A stretch of 64,000 nucleotides of DNA from Undaria pinnatifida (taxonomy: Eukaryota; Sar; Phaeophyceae; Laminariales; Alariaceae). A program made the position numbers and the translations under genes. Numbering within the stretch: the stretch's first letter is position 1; every line of letters starts with the position of its first letter. The stretch lies in assembly GCA_012845835.1 (NCBI GenBank), contig JABAKD010000029.1:7373484-7437483 (forward strand), in the 5' to 3' direction. The notes beneath the pieces were generated by a model, which had not been told where the DNA came from, searched no databases, and saw only the letters and a program-made list of their open reading frames with translations. Below, one piece after another: positions 12,099 through 23,264 of this stretch.

Positions 12099-14241
12099 CT
12101 ATTGCGTTGGCGTCGACTTGAACTTAGAAACCGATGCACACTGTCGGATGGCAAACCTATCAATGATGTTAAATATTACTTGGAGGAAGTGCTTGTTTAT
12201 ATGGGTATATGGTATAAACGGTGAGTGGTGGCAATATATTGTACCAATAACAACTATACCAGCTGCATATTAGTAAAATAGAAAAAATCACACAAGCTTT
12301 TGCGCAGCAAATAAGTACAAACAAATGAAAGCACACCATCTTCCTGGCGTCACTCACCAATCTCCGACGCCTCTTCCTCATGAAAACGCCTTGCGAACCG
12401 CTGTCCAAAAACAACAGGCTGCTCCGCTCTGTAGCGAGATTGACAGTTTCGGCCTCCGCTGCCGTCTCGGTCGCCGCCACCACCACCACCACAACCAGGG
12501 CGGGCACGGACACGAGCATTTTCACGCGCGCGAACACGATCATCTTCACGCGCGCGAGCTTCCGCATAGGCGTCTTCACGCGCACGAGCTTCAACGCGAG
12601 CATCACGGCGAGCTTTCGCACGCGCTTTCGCACGCGAGTAACGATTCGCACTAGAGCCGCGAGCAGCAACACCCCCAGCGGCAACATCGAGACCCGCAAC
12701 AACAGCAGCACGAGTAGCAGCAGCATCGCGAAGAGCTTTGCGGTCATCTCTAGCACGAGCACGAGCAGCAGCAATGCCGCCGTCTCCGCCACCAACACCA
12801 TGGCCATCACCACGGCCACCGTCACTAAAAGGGGGGCAAGTCAGAGCGAGGCGTCAACACCAGGGAGGGGTGGGGTGGTATGGAGGGGTGGATCGATAAG
12901 GAGGGGGGTAGGGCGGGGGGGGAAGGGGGGTAAGGGGGGGGCGGGGAGAGGGAGAGGGAGTAGCCAGGGGTGAGGAGGGGGAAGACCACGACGGGGAGAG
13001 GCAGGGGGAGTGCAGAGGAGGAGGGGGCAGGCAGAGGGGGAAATGGCAGGATGGGGGGGCCGCTAAGTTCGCTCTGAGCTTTAAATAGGCGTTATAAAAA
13101 GGTGTCAAAAATGCATCAATATCTGGGGGACGGGTTCGCCACCGGGGAATAGGGAGGGCGCATGGCGTATCGCGTGCCAGATATACCTTACACAACTTGG
13201 CGCTAACCCGAACTATACGCCAAGTACAGAGATTGAAATAATAGTTTTGAGTTTAAATCAAATTAAACGTGTCTCACCTCATAGCTGGGTATATTGTTTT
13301 AAAGATTTATCTTAAGTTTACTATTCAATTCGTCTACATTTCAATTGAATCAAACAAATTTCAATTACGAGTGCTATCGATGGGTTTTAACGATATTGAA
13401 ACAATTTTCTGTCACTCTCGCTTTTGCTCAAAAGAAAAAAACGTAATAATGTCATTGTATTCACTTGTTTACCTCGTGTAGCAAATTCACTTGGTTTACG
13501 CCAAGATTTCGATGATAGTAAAACAAAACAATCAATAGACATATTTGTCCGCATCGTGCTTGCAAAGGATCACGGTCATACGCCGAAGTACATCGTGTTT
13601 AGCGATCGCGACACTATTCGTACTGTATAGTGACCGGGGACATAAGTCCGCGATCTCGTTTTCCAATCATCAAGAATACGCCAATACCATGTCGTAATAA
13701 CAAAAAAAAAAAACACGACTAGTACCACTGGCGATATATCGTCCCCGGAACCCGCACAAACGCCGGACGAAACACAGCAAACCCCTCCGACGCCTTAGTC
13801 CCCCTATCCCCCCCCCCCACCCCCCTCCTTCCGCATAGAAGCCGAACGAAATGCGATAACCCACCGAAGCACTCTTCTCACTCACCAGCCAACGTCGACC
13901 TCGACTTTGACGTGAACCTTGCGGCTGCCCATGGACGGGGACGCTCCACACCCGGCGGCCGTATCGGCAGCGAGGGCGGCGGTGGCGGGGGCGTAGGTGT
14001 AGAAGGGGGTCTTCGCGGGGGTTGGGGCAGGGGTTGGGGCGGGGGCCGGGATGGGGGCAGGAACAGGGGCGGTGGTGACGGCAGCAGCGGCGGGGGCAGG
14101 AACAGGGGCGGTGGTGACGGCAGCAGCGGTGGGGGCAGGGGACGGGGCAGCAACCGCGGCAGCGACGGGGGCAGCGGAAGAGGCGGCGGCGGTGGCGGAC
14201 GTCGACTCGCACACGTCTGGTGCGCCGATCGCGCTTCCCTC
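12099..14241 (-). CDS. Spliced gene, Pro/Ala-rich then Arg-rich protein (5' end not found)
   Basis: I assembled three minus-strand exons from splice signals. Exon a is 14241-13886. Its acceptor is CTGATACTACTGCTTCCAG and its donor is GTGAGTGAG. It encodes a Pro/Ala-rich segment with repeated VTTAPVPAP and ends VHVKVEVDVG plus two bases. Exon b is 12824-12358. Its acceptor is TTGCCCCCCTTTTAG, and it starts with the one base needed to complete a Cys codon. It encodes an Arg/Ala-rich stretch (ARARARDDRKALRDAAA, RAKARAKARRDARVEARARE) and ends EEEASEI plus one base at donor GTGAGTG. Exon c is 12262-12099. Its acceptor TACTAATATGCAG includes a TACTAAT branch-point-like motif. The frame continues to TAG. 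Both junctions are in phase, which is the main support. The first exon and start codon are unidentified, and extra small exons may lie in the 1,061-bp intron. No domain is recognised. The Arg-rich part could bind nucleic acid, but that is a guess. Confidence 0.45.
12840..13080. repeat. G-rich low-complexity tract
   Basis: The plus strand is dense in GGGG runs (for example 12903-12960), so the minus strand is C-rich. In the gene model above this lies inside the intron between exons a and b. The proline-rich minus-strand frame across it is probably a composition artefact. Confidence 0.6.
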
Positions 14242-14524
14242 CTGGAAGCAGTAGTATCAGCAATAGAAGCACACGGTGGCAATCGGACAGGGGCGAAAAA
14301 CGGGTTGAGACGGGGTGGGGGGCGGGGTGTTCGGTTAGCGGTCTAGTCTAGAAGCTTGCCTGGGGGAATCGATTCGTTGCGTTTACGAAACGACAATCTC
14401 CTAAGGCGGGAGTTCGAGGACCATACTTGATGATCGAAATAACAGCGAGAAGGCACCGCATAAAATTCCTAGTGGTGGCACGTCCCCCCCGAAATGACCA
14501 CGGCAAGACGTAAGATATCTCTGG

Positions 14525-17500
14525 CTACGCTGTTGCATCTACACTGTCGTCTGTACCGTAGAAATACCCAACCGCCCTCACCTCGCTCACCACCCTGCTA
14601 TCCCGCCCTGCCGCCCCTCCGTTTCCCTCCGCCTCCTGCTCCTCTTTCACCTCCTCTTCCTCCTCGTCCTCGCCATCCTCTTCCGCCTCTTCTTGTTCTT
14701 TCTCATCTTCCTCCCTACTCTCATCCTCCTTCTCCTTCTTCTCCCCCATCCCCCTACCCGCCATGCACCCCTGCCTGGCGGGTCCCTGAGCGGAAACAAC
14801 TTCGCTGCGGCCACCGCATCGCAACCCCTGTCTAGCTTTTGCGGCCGCGACAAGCTCCTCCAGGCACGCACGCCACGCAAGTCTTTCGCTCATCCGCGCA
14901 GCGGCCAGCACAAGCTCCTCCAGGCATGAACGCCTTGCAAGTCTTCCGCTCATCCGCGCAGCTGCCAGCACAAGCTCCTCTAGGCATGAATGCCACATGC
15001 CTCGCCGGCTCATCCGCACAGCGGCCAGCGGTATCTCCTCATGGCACCGGCGCCATGCCATCCTTGTCCGCATCCACACAATCTGGCTGTTTCCCTCATC
15101 CTCTCTGCTCCTCGCGTCAATGGCCGCGACCACGGCAGCCTTCTTCTTGGCGACGGCTTCCTGTTTCTCTAGCTTGAGTCGATGGTAGGCTCTCATACCG
15201 GCTTTAGTCTCGTCGACAACAATCATGTGTCGACGAGCTAGCTCCGCCGTTGTCTCTTCGGCCTTCACCACCGCTAGTTGAGCCTCCCTTTTCGCGAGTT
15301 CGGCGTCGTGTACCCTTCTCGCGGCCGCCGCTGTTGCCGCTGCTGTTGCTGTCGCCACCGCGTCGGCCACTGCCTCCGCTTTCGCCGCCTCGGCCTTCTC
15401 CTCCGCTTCTGCAACCGCGTCCGATACCGCTGCTGATACCGCTGCCGCAACCGCTCCTGCTACCGCTGCCGACGTAATTTCCTCGGTGCTTGCCGCATTT
15501 ACCGTTTCGGCCGCCGCCGAAGCCTGGTCCACGGTTTGGCGTCCGATCACCCTCGCCGTTGCCAATACCTTCTGCACCTCCACGACGTCTTCAGCCGCTT
15601 CTGCTCTTGCCCCGGTTGCCCGTCGCTGGTTCGACGCCGCTGCTTCATCTGCGATCGTCACCGCCACCTCTCTGGAAGAAACCCTCGTCGCTGCCGTCGC
15701 AAACCTTTCCGCTGCTTCTGCCGCAATGGCGTTGCGAAACCTGGCGAATACTTCAAATTGCTTACGGTTGCACCGGCGGTGAGCCATCCGTGCCAGCATG
15801 CGACAGGCCAGGGATCGTTTCTCGGTTTTTCGTGTCACCTCTGCAGCCGCTGCTGTTTCCTTCAAGGCCACCCTCATCACTGCCTCCGCTTCCGCTGCCG
15901 CAGTAGCTGCCGCCGCCACGGCCACCGCTGCAGTACCCGCTGCCGACACTTCCTCCACCACGGTCGCTTTAACCTCCGCAGCCGCAGCTCTTGTCTCCGC
16001 TGCGGCTGCTCTTGCTTCAGCTCTAGAAGCCCTTGCTTCAGCGACCGCCGCTCTTCGTTCGGCCAGGGACGTTCGTGCTTCAGCCGCATTAGCTCTTGCC
16101 TCTGCTGCCAACACCCGCGCCGCAGTTGCTGCTTCCTCTTTAGACGCTGCTGCTACTCCTGCAGCTGCCATCGCTTCGATTGCCGCCGCAGAAGCCGCCA
16201 TCGCTGCCTCTCTTGCCGATGTCGCCCCCGTCACCGCCGTTGCCGCCGTCTCGGCCGCCGCAGACGCAACCGCCGCTCGAGCCTCTGCCGCGATTGCTCT
16301 CGCCTCAGCTGCAGCCACTCCTGCCTCCGCCGCAATCTCTCTGGCTTCGGTCGCTGCCTTTTCCTTGGCCACTAGTGTTTTCCCTGCGGCCGTCACCGTC
16401 GCCGCTGCTGTCTCTGCAACCATCACCGCTGCCTTCCTCGTTGATGCCGCTGCAGCTGCCGCCGTTATCGCCGCCTCGGCCACCGCCGCCGTAGCTGTCA
16501 CTCTCTCATCTGCCATCGTCACTTCCGCCTCGGCGGTCGCCATGGCTTCCTCCGCCGCCGCCGTTCCTTCCTCGACTACCTCCACCTCAGCAACCACTGC
16601 GACGGTGGCCGCCCTCTCTGCAGTTGCCACCGCAGCCCCCGTCCCCGCCCCTGCCACCGTTGTCACCGCCACCCCACACACGGATCCTCCGTCGGAGGGG
16701 GCATCCGCGCGTGGTTTCTTGATCGCTTCGTTCGGCACCAAGGTCGGTGTATTTCTATACTCCACCAGCCTCTCCACCCCCTCCCTCTCACCCCCCCGCT
16801 CCAACACCGCCGCAACCGCCACTCCTTTGTCGGCTAGGGCTACTCCTGCCTCGGACACCATCACGTCTTCCTGCTCGGACACCATCACATCTCCCTTTGC
16901 CGCTGTCGTCATTTTCCTGGAAAACTCCGCCGTACTTATCACTGCGGCAGCCATCGTTTTCCCCGTTTCTAGCACCGCTTCCATCTCCTCCGTCACTCCT
17001 GTCGTAGCCGCCACTGCTGTCCCACAGTCGGAACGCCCGTTGAAGGGAACCTGCGCGTGACGTTTCTCGGTCGTCCCGTTCCGCACCAAGGCCGAGACAG
17101 TATCGTCTACCGCAATCCTCTCCACCCGCTGCCCTCCTCCTCTCCCCTCCCTCATTACCATTGCCGCCGCCGATCCGTTGGCTGCCGACGCTCTTGCCGC
17201 GACAATCCTCATGGCTCCCTCCGCCGTCGCTGTTGGGGTCTCGGCCACCTCCGCCGCAGCTAAGCCTGCTGTCGCCGTCGGTGCCCCAGCCTGTGCCACT
17301 GTCTTCACCTCCGCCACCGCCCCTCCCGCCACCGCCACCGCGGGCGCCACACGCTCGGAACGCCTGTCAAAGGAGGCATGCAAGCGTGGTTGTTCGTTCG
17401 AACTATTCCGCACCAAAGACACGATTGGTTCATCTTGTATCATATGTTGCACTGCTTCCTTCTCCTGTCCCTCCGCCACTAACGCCGTAGCTGCCGCTCC

Positions 17501-18164
17501 TTCGTCTACCACCCCCGCAGCAGCTAACGCTGCGGCCGCCGCCGCTGTGCCAGCGTCTTCCACTGCCTTCAACCCCGTTGCCGCCTCTACCGCCGCCGCT
17601 GCCATGTTCTCGGAATTCCCGTCAAAGGGGGCGTGCGCGCGCGATTGTGTAGGTTCTCCGTGCAGCACGAAGGTCGGGATAGTTTCTCCCTGCGCCACCT
17701 CCTCCGCACCCTCTCTCTCCTCGCCCTCCTTCTCCACCTTCTCCACCCACTCTCTCTCCGCCCTCGCCCCCACTTTCTTCATCCTCGCGTCCTCCTTCCC
17801 CTCCCCCTTCCCCTCCTCCTCCCCCTCCCCCCCCTCCCCGCCATATTGCTGCACCCCCCCCCCCCTCCCTCTCCTTCACCCTCTCCTCTTCAGGCGACAG
17901 CATAGTTAAACGCTTGCTGTTCAACCCTCTCTTTGCCCTATAAGCAAAATAATCAGCCATGAGGGTGCTGACCCCCCCCCGTTTTCCTGTGCCTGCCCTG
18001 GCTGTAGAAGGGACTGGCTGGGACGTCAACCCGCCACCTTCGACCTCGTTGGAGTCGGTCGTGGCCTCCGTGTCCATCCCGCTCCCAGCCTTGGCGTCTG
18101 CATTTGCCTGTGCATTGGGAAAAGAAACACGGGGCAAGGGAAAGTCAAGCGTTTCGTGTTCCAT
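14525..18164 (-). CDS. Large alanine-rich coiled-coil repeat protein, about 1,200 aa, frame broken in a G-run
   Basis: The main open frame runs from about 17854 to the stop at 14525 (1,109 codons), but it has no ATG at its start and a TGA lies 22 bases upstream. The preceding frame begins at ATG 18164 (MEHETLDFPLP) and reads convincingly through SKRLTMLSPEEERVKER before meeting a run of 12 G (17854-17865 on the minus strand). A one-base change in that run joins the two, so I treat them as one gene. In the main frame, residues 57-82, 141-167, 250-276 and 368-392 are four copies of a motif of the type PT-V-x-R-AHAPFDG-SE. Residues about 400-700 are Ala/Glu/Arg heptad-like coiled coil. Residues 931-1013 are four 20-residue repeats with core CLEELVLAAARMS. 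The last 95 residues are strongly acidic. The function is unknown. A cytoskeletal or scaffold role is only a guess. Confidence 0.72.
14816..15064 (-). repeat. 60-bp coding tandem repeat, four units
   Basis: Within the large alanine-rich gene, four exactly 20-codon units follow each other with the pattern R-x-x-W/R-x-x-C-L-E-E-L-V-L-A-A-A-R-M-S. The first unit is the most diverged (CHEEIPLAAVRMS). The period is preserved in both DNA and protein, so expansion kept the frame. Confidence 0.8.
17854..17865 (-). other. 12-base G homopolymer at a frame break
   Basis: This C-run on the plus strand sits exactly between the two frames of the large alanine-rich gene. The frame offset across it is one base. 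Candidates are a sequencing or assembly length error, a real null allele, or slippage. Confidence 0.75.
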
Positions 18165-18820
18165 CGTATACGGCCGGATACAAAAAATGTCCAACAAGGG
18201 GCAAAAACAAACATCCCAGGGGTATTACATACTTCGTATAAAACATAATTCGTATAATACATGCACAAATAAAATTGACGCGTAGTCGATTACGACGTAG
18301 ATTCTGGTTTTCCTGAAAAATGAGCACAGGGAGCACAGTTCCAACAAAAGGAGCTACTTATTTTACCAAGTACGCATACCTAAGTAGGCGCTTTGGAGAG
18401 GCAAATGTTGATCAGTTTCTCAGTACACTCTCTCCTACAAATGAAAAATCTGTAGGGTTGCGGCAGATTGCAATAACTTTGCTCGGACGAAAACAGAAAA
18501 CGGCAACGGGCGGTATATAATATATATAATATTTAGCACAGAAAAGTGGCGACGACACTACTTGTACGGTACAAGAACAAGTACAACTGCAGCGGTATTT
18601 TGGAATGGCACAGCAGTTGTGTACGGCGTTCGTACGATGATACGGGCCTGGACGGTACAGACTACAACGAAAATACGGCGTAGTATCTTTGGGCGGGAAC
18701 GGTAGCGGCACGCAGCAGTGATATGTGTCTGATCGGTATATATTATCATAAAACTACGACGAGGCCGCGGTAATTTGAGGTGTCCGTTCATACGGCGTAA
18801 AACAAAATAATTAGGAAGTA

Positions 18821-19699
18821 CAGTAGGTGGCCCTGTATAGTGGCATATAGTGGCAGGACAGAATTGTGCCACTATTCAGGGCAGTGCCACTATTCGATAT
18901 AGTGGCACTGTTGCCACTATTAGACAGTCTATAGTGGCAATATTGCCACTATATCGAATAAAGAGCTTCGATGTTCACGCTGTACACTGATTATACGCTG
19001 TTGTGTAGTAAAGCCGTGCATACTGTTCCACTACTCGTGGTTGATTTGTGTGCAGCAGTATCCGCATGAAACACATGAAATGACCGTTGATTATCCAACG
19101 GTTACCGAGCCTTCTGTGGTCAAGACCTGTTTCTTCTGCGCAGGCAGACCACAGGAACCACGTCCAAACGCATTGTATCATAGGTGGCACATCAATATTT
19201 TTTGTCCGGCGGGCAGTGTAACATGGGGTTCAACATTCAACACTACGTGTAGAACGCATGAAAACAGCAACGTAGAGACGCGAAACTAACTGAAACAGCC
19301 AGTAAAGAAAATTCAAACACCCCCACCCCGGCGCATCAACCCAACCACCACGAAGCTCTGCAACTGCTGTAGGCTTTACTCGTGCCCGTCTTTCTCTCCC
19401 AGTGGTTTGTTTGGGAGTTTACACAGTTCTAGGTCCGCGCAGGCTGGCATGATACGTGTGGCGCCCACCGCTGAGAGTGTGTGTGGGCAGGTTAGGTGTG
19501 GTACAGCAGTAGTGGGGGCCCACTACTTGGAACTGCCACTATTGGGTGTGTGTGATGCCCAAAATGCCACTATTGAGGGCCCCGTCCTCAATAGTGGTAA
19601 AGTGCCACTATATCGGGTTGAGATTTTGCCAGGAGATTTTCATGCCACTATATAGGGCACTTTACTATTCAGGTTGCCACTATACAGGGCCACCTACTG
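18821..19699. mobile_element. 879-bp non-autonomous Tc1/mariner-like element
   Basis: Both ends carry a perfect 25-bp terminal inverted repeat beginning CAGTAGGTGGCCCTGTATAG, and TA dinucleotides flank both ends (18819-18820 and 19700-19701), the target duplication expected for the Tc1/mariner superfamily. Subterminal regions are packed with both orientations of TGCCACTAT/ATAGTGGCA motifs (about 18837-18956 and 19535-19690), which could bind a transposase or fold. No transposase frame is visible inside, so it must be mobilised in trans if at all. The superfamily call rests on the TA target and CAGT terminus only. Confidence 0.85.
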
Positions 19700-20050
19700 T
19701 AGTCTAATTGTACAGTTTTTCAGGCGATATCTGGTATACCATAGAGGAATCCTTGATATTATGGTCATTCAAGTTCATGTTCCTTCTGGCATGTATTGGG
19801 GCTAGGGGGGGGGGTGCATCGACAATCAACCGGATTCGGGGTTCGGTGAGAAAACGTCCTGAGCACGAGCGAATGAGAAAGCATGTCGAACAGGTATATA
19901 GAATTGCGGCTAAGCTGGATGAAGGGGGGGCGGACTGTGAACCCGGATCTACGGTGTAACAGCAAAACAGCAGGCCCCAGTCTCTCCCAAATGACGGCAA
20001 GTCATCCTAACCATCATGGACAATGCAACGTCCAGCGAGGAAAAAATAAC

Positions 20051-20587
20051 CGCAGCAGTAGTAGTAGTAGCAGCAGTAGTATTAATTAGTAGTTGTAGTA
20101 GAAGTAGCAGTAGCAGTAGCTTTAGCAGTAGCAGTAGCAGTAGCAGCAGTAGTAGCAACAGTAGCAGCAGTATTGGCATTAGCAGCAGTAGTAGTGGTCG
20201 TAGTATTTAATAGTAGTAGTATTAGTAGCAGTAGCAGCAGTAGTAGCAGCAGTAGCAGTAGCAGTAGCAGTAGCAGTAGCAGTAGCAGTAGTAGCAGTAT
20301 TCTTTAATAGTAGTAGTAGTAGTAGCAGTAGCAGTAGCAGTAGTAGCAGTAGCAGTAGCAGTAGCAGTAGCAGCGGTGGTAGCAGTAGCAGCAGCAGTAT
20401 TCTTGAACAGTAGTAGTAGTGGTAGTAGTAGTAGCAGAAGTAGCAGTAGCATTTAATAGTAGCAGTAGCATTTAATAGTAGTAGTAATAGTAGTAGTATT
20501 TAATAGTACTTCAAAGTATTAATATTATTAGTATTTATAAGTAGTAGTAGTAGTAGTAGTAGTAGTAGCAGTAGTAGTAGTAGTAGA
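20051..20587. repeat. AGT/AGC trinucleotide microsatellite field
   Basis: This is over 500 bases of AGT and AGC units with short interruptions such as ATTTAATAGT that recur through the block. The poly-Ser and poly-Leu frames are repeat artefacts. Confidence 0.95.
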
Positions 20588-20639
20588 AAAATACCAATCG
20601 CGTTTCAGTGTACCGTATACGCTATCTCACATACATACT

Positions 20640-21170
20640 ATTATTCAATTAAAATATTGTAAGGGCGTCAGCCGTGAGTTCAACGAATTTCGGGTCAATA
20701 CTCATCTTTGCAAGCTGCATTGTTGGTACTTGTAATATACTATGTGGGTGAGTTTCTTCTTAATGGGGGGGGTCCTCTTAAAATATAGTCTAAACATATA
20801 TTATAAAAATGAAAAAAAAATATGTACCATGACATGTTTTGTTTTTCTCCAATGTAATGGTTAGTGTTGGTATTTGTGCTTTAGGTGGGGAATTTTCAGC
20901 TACATCTAACATCATATTTTATAATTTTCTTTTTACTGTAGTTTCCACTATACTGCTCTATCATATGTATGTATGGTAGGTGGTTTATTTAGTTACATCG
21001 GGAGGAGTACGAATACAGAGTATTACTAGTTATATAGTATGTTAATAATAATACAGCATTCGAGAGTAAAAGTCGGCTACCAACTCCCCCGCTCCAAAAA
21101 AAAAAAAAGACTCTGTGGGACTCGAACTCACGATTCCAAGTTGATACGCTGTCACTCTAACATTTGAAGA
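20640..21170. repeat. Partial copy of the left part of the large duplication
   Basis: This segment matches about 41900-42400. It shares the motif GTCAGCCGTGAGTTC, the stretch ACTCATCTTTGCAAGCTGC, and the terminal tRNA-like segment. After 21170 it diverges from copies A and B. Read on the minus strand it contains a degenerate ATGAGTATTGAC start context like the dispersed leader family described under findings. Confidence 0.8.
21109..21165 (-). repeat. tRNA-derived SINE head with T-run terminator
   Basis: On the minus strand the segment reads like the 3' half of a tRNA, with GTTAGAGTGACAGCG followed by GTGAGTTCGAGTCCCAC as a T-arm and B box. It is directly followed by CAGAGTC and a T-run, a Pol III-type terminator. 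The acceptor and D-stem 5' halves are missing, so it is not a working tRNA gene. Confidence 0.6.
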
Positions 21171-21521
21171 AGAAAACAAAAAACAACCGGACGTCATCTG
21201 TGGGTTTTATTTATTTGGCGAAGAGCGCAACTCGTAAATGCGCTTTGCCATATGATTCACATCACCATTTGTTGTCTCCTACGGGCGGTCTCCGAACCCA
21301 TAATGTCATATAAACACTATTAACACGTACCTGTTGAGGTTTTTTATTGGAGATGAAGCTACGCTCTTTCGAAATGACCCATGCTCCCAGAGACAGGTTC
21401 GGTGTACGACGTACGAGGTGGATGTCTAACTCGAAAGTAGATAGCTATATTTAGTAGTATTAATTTTTTTTCGGCACGTGGCGGTGTCCTACATTATTGT
21501 GTTTTTCACCATGGATGGAAC

Positions 21522-21545
21522 TAACCCTAACCCTAACCCTAACCC
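21522..21545. repeat. Interstitial telomere-like repeat, four CCCTAA units
   Basis: Four consecutive CCCTAA-type units (TTAGGG on the other strand) lie about 45 bp upstream of the palindromic satellite. This is too short to be a chromosome end. It may mark a healed break or simply be a short satellite. Confidence 0.85.
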
Positions 21546-21589
21546 ATAGGAAATATACCGATGACTGCCCCCTAGTGACGTCACGGGGG

Positions 21590-22165
21590 TGATAGCTCGT
21601 GATAGCTCGTGATAGCTCGTGAAAGGTCATGGGACATGTCATGGTATGTCATGGGTCATGTCATGGTATGTCATGGGACATGTCATGGTGTGTCATGGGA
21701 CATGTCATGGTATGTCATGGGACATGTCATGGTATGTCATGGTATGTCATGGGACATGTCATGGGAGGTCATGGACGTGTATTCGGGCTAAATGTCATGG
21801 GAGGTCATGGGATGTCATGGGAGGTCATGGACATGCAGCACTTCAATACGGTGTTGGTTGGTACAACGGTGGTACAACACCGTTGCAACGGTGCGACGCG
21901 ATATTACATATATGGGAAGTTTCGTGCTATTTCCCGCGGGCATACCGCAGCATGTTATGATATGTCGCGATATATCGTGGAATATCGCGGCATGTCGCGA
22001 CACGTCGTGGGACATGCCATGGCATGTCATGGGTTTCCATGGGACACCATGGGTTCCTATGGCATGTCCCACGGCATGCCGCGACAAGCCGTGGGACATG
22101 CCGTGGGACACGCAATGGGAACCCATGACATGCCATGGCATGTCCCACGACGTGTCGCAGAAAAA
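21590..22165. repeat. CATG-rich palindromic satellite
   Basis: It starts with three GTGATAGCTC units. Next comes an array of about 10-bp steps of the type TGTCATGGGACATGTCATGG (21627-21835). A diverged half (about 21955-22165) uses CGCGACATG, CCATGG and GGCATG steps. Almost every step is self-complementary (GACATGTC, CCATGG, GGCATGCC), so any part can pair with any other. The two halves are split by about 120 bp of other sequence. Confidence 0.9.
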
Positions 22166-22634
22166 AAACACAATAATGTGAATACCAGCCATAATGAGCA
22201 CGCGGGAAACAAAAAAAATACACCGGGTATACATATAATAAACCAAAAAATACCGGCATTGGTATCTAATATCAACATACTCGTACTCAGGGGAGTACAC
22301 AAAAAAAGAGGAAACGGAGCCAAACTCACTCCTAAAAAGGCCAAAACGAAAAAAAGCGGAGCGTTGTGATTTATTTTTGGGCGTGCGAATCGAGAAACTG
22401 ACGGTTTATTAGCAACGTTTCTTGTACTTGGTGTTAGTAAATCCCCCTTGTCTGCCTCCTCGAGAAAAAATGTGGGTAATTTTTTCTTCATCTTTTGTGT
22501 TCCCCTGCCTGACGTTCTTCGTACAACAATACTTCCAAGTACGATATATAGGCAGCACCGTACCAGGTATGAGATTATTGGTACGGTTAGCATAACACGT
22601 AAGATGGCAAGATAGCAAGAGAGCCCGCCCCCGG

Positions 22635-22735
22635 AGGCCAATTCTTACGCAGCAGTCGGATCCGTGAGTCGAGAAGGGCCTTTTCCGACCGGACACTTTG
22701 GTCGACTGGACTCTTCCGGGTCTCCTTACCGTTTG
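22635..22735. repeat. Dispersed repeat, copy 1
   Basis: It shares with 63617-63715 the order GGCCAATT, GTCGGATCCGTGAGTCGA and CCTTTTCCGACCGGAC, with scattered differences and in the same orientation. Confidence 0.6.
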
Positions 22736-23224
22736 GTTTCTTGTCCTATTGTCCTATTGTACAGTAGGTGCATACTACCACGGATATCATGTATCTGGAA
22801 TCGATTCTTGAGCGGGGCGGCGTCAGCCGCAGAACCCTGGTAGAATGCCTACACAAAGTATATAGACTATACTGTACTCTACCGTACGAAGTCAGTCGCA
22901 CCGTAACACACGCAAGATGGCAGGACAATGCCGCACCTCCTGGGACGAGAACTTCGAGGCTGTTTCCATGGTTTATCCGAAACAACGGGGGGGGGAGGGG
23001 GGGGGGGGGGGGCACAACGGAAAGGATCGCTTGCGTAAGATCTCGTCCCGCAGGTGTTTCCACAGACAGACGCAAAAATAGCCGCATCCATTGCTCCGCG
23101 TTTGCGCTGTTCAAATTGTACCTGTTGTCGATGACATGTGATCAGCTTCAATCATGGTCCTAAAAGTACTCCATCTCGCGCGTTGTCGTGCGGCATACAT
23201 ACGCTCTCCCTCCAGATACCCAAC

Positions 23225-23264
23225 GAGGAGGAGAGGAGGAGAGGAGGAGAGGAGGAGAGGAGGG
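23225..23264. repeat. GGAGGAGA microsatellite
   Basis: Several tandem GGAGGAGA units, purine-only. Confidence 0.9.

Noticed and set aside
12169..12825. Minus-strand 218-codon Leu/Val-rich frame
   Set aside because: It overlaps the Arg-rich exon in another frame, has no ATG at its start, and reads through the donor at 12357. The Arg-rich frame ends and begins at good splice sites.
15536..17060. Plus-strand Ala-, Pro- and Arg-rich frames of up to 420 codons
   Set aside because: They are antisense shadows of the large alanine-rich gene, whose codon periodicity opens the other frames. The minus frame is longer and shows real repeats.
21629..22369. 246-codon frame and overlapping frames across the CATG satellite
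   Set aside because: The period of the satellite keeps frames open on both strands, and no non-repeat coding sequence is included.
23225..23264. CRISPR-like array
   Set aside because: This and the other tandem repeats lack unique spacers of regular length between identical repeats, and the genome is eukaryotic.
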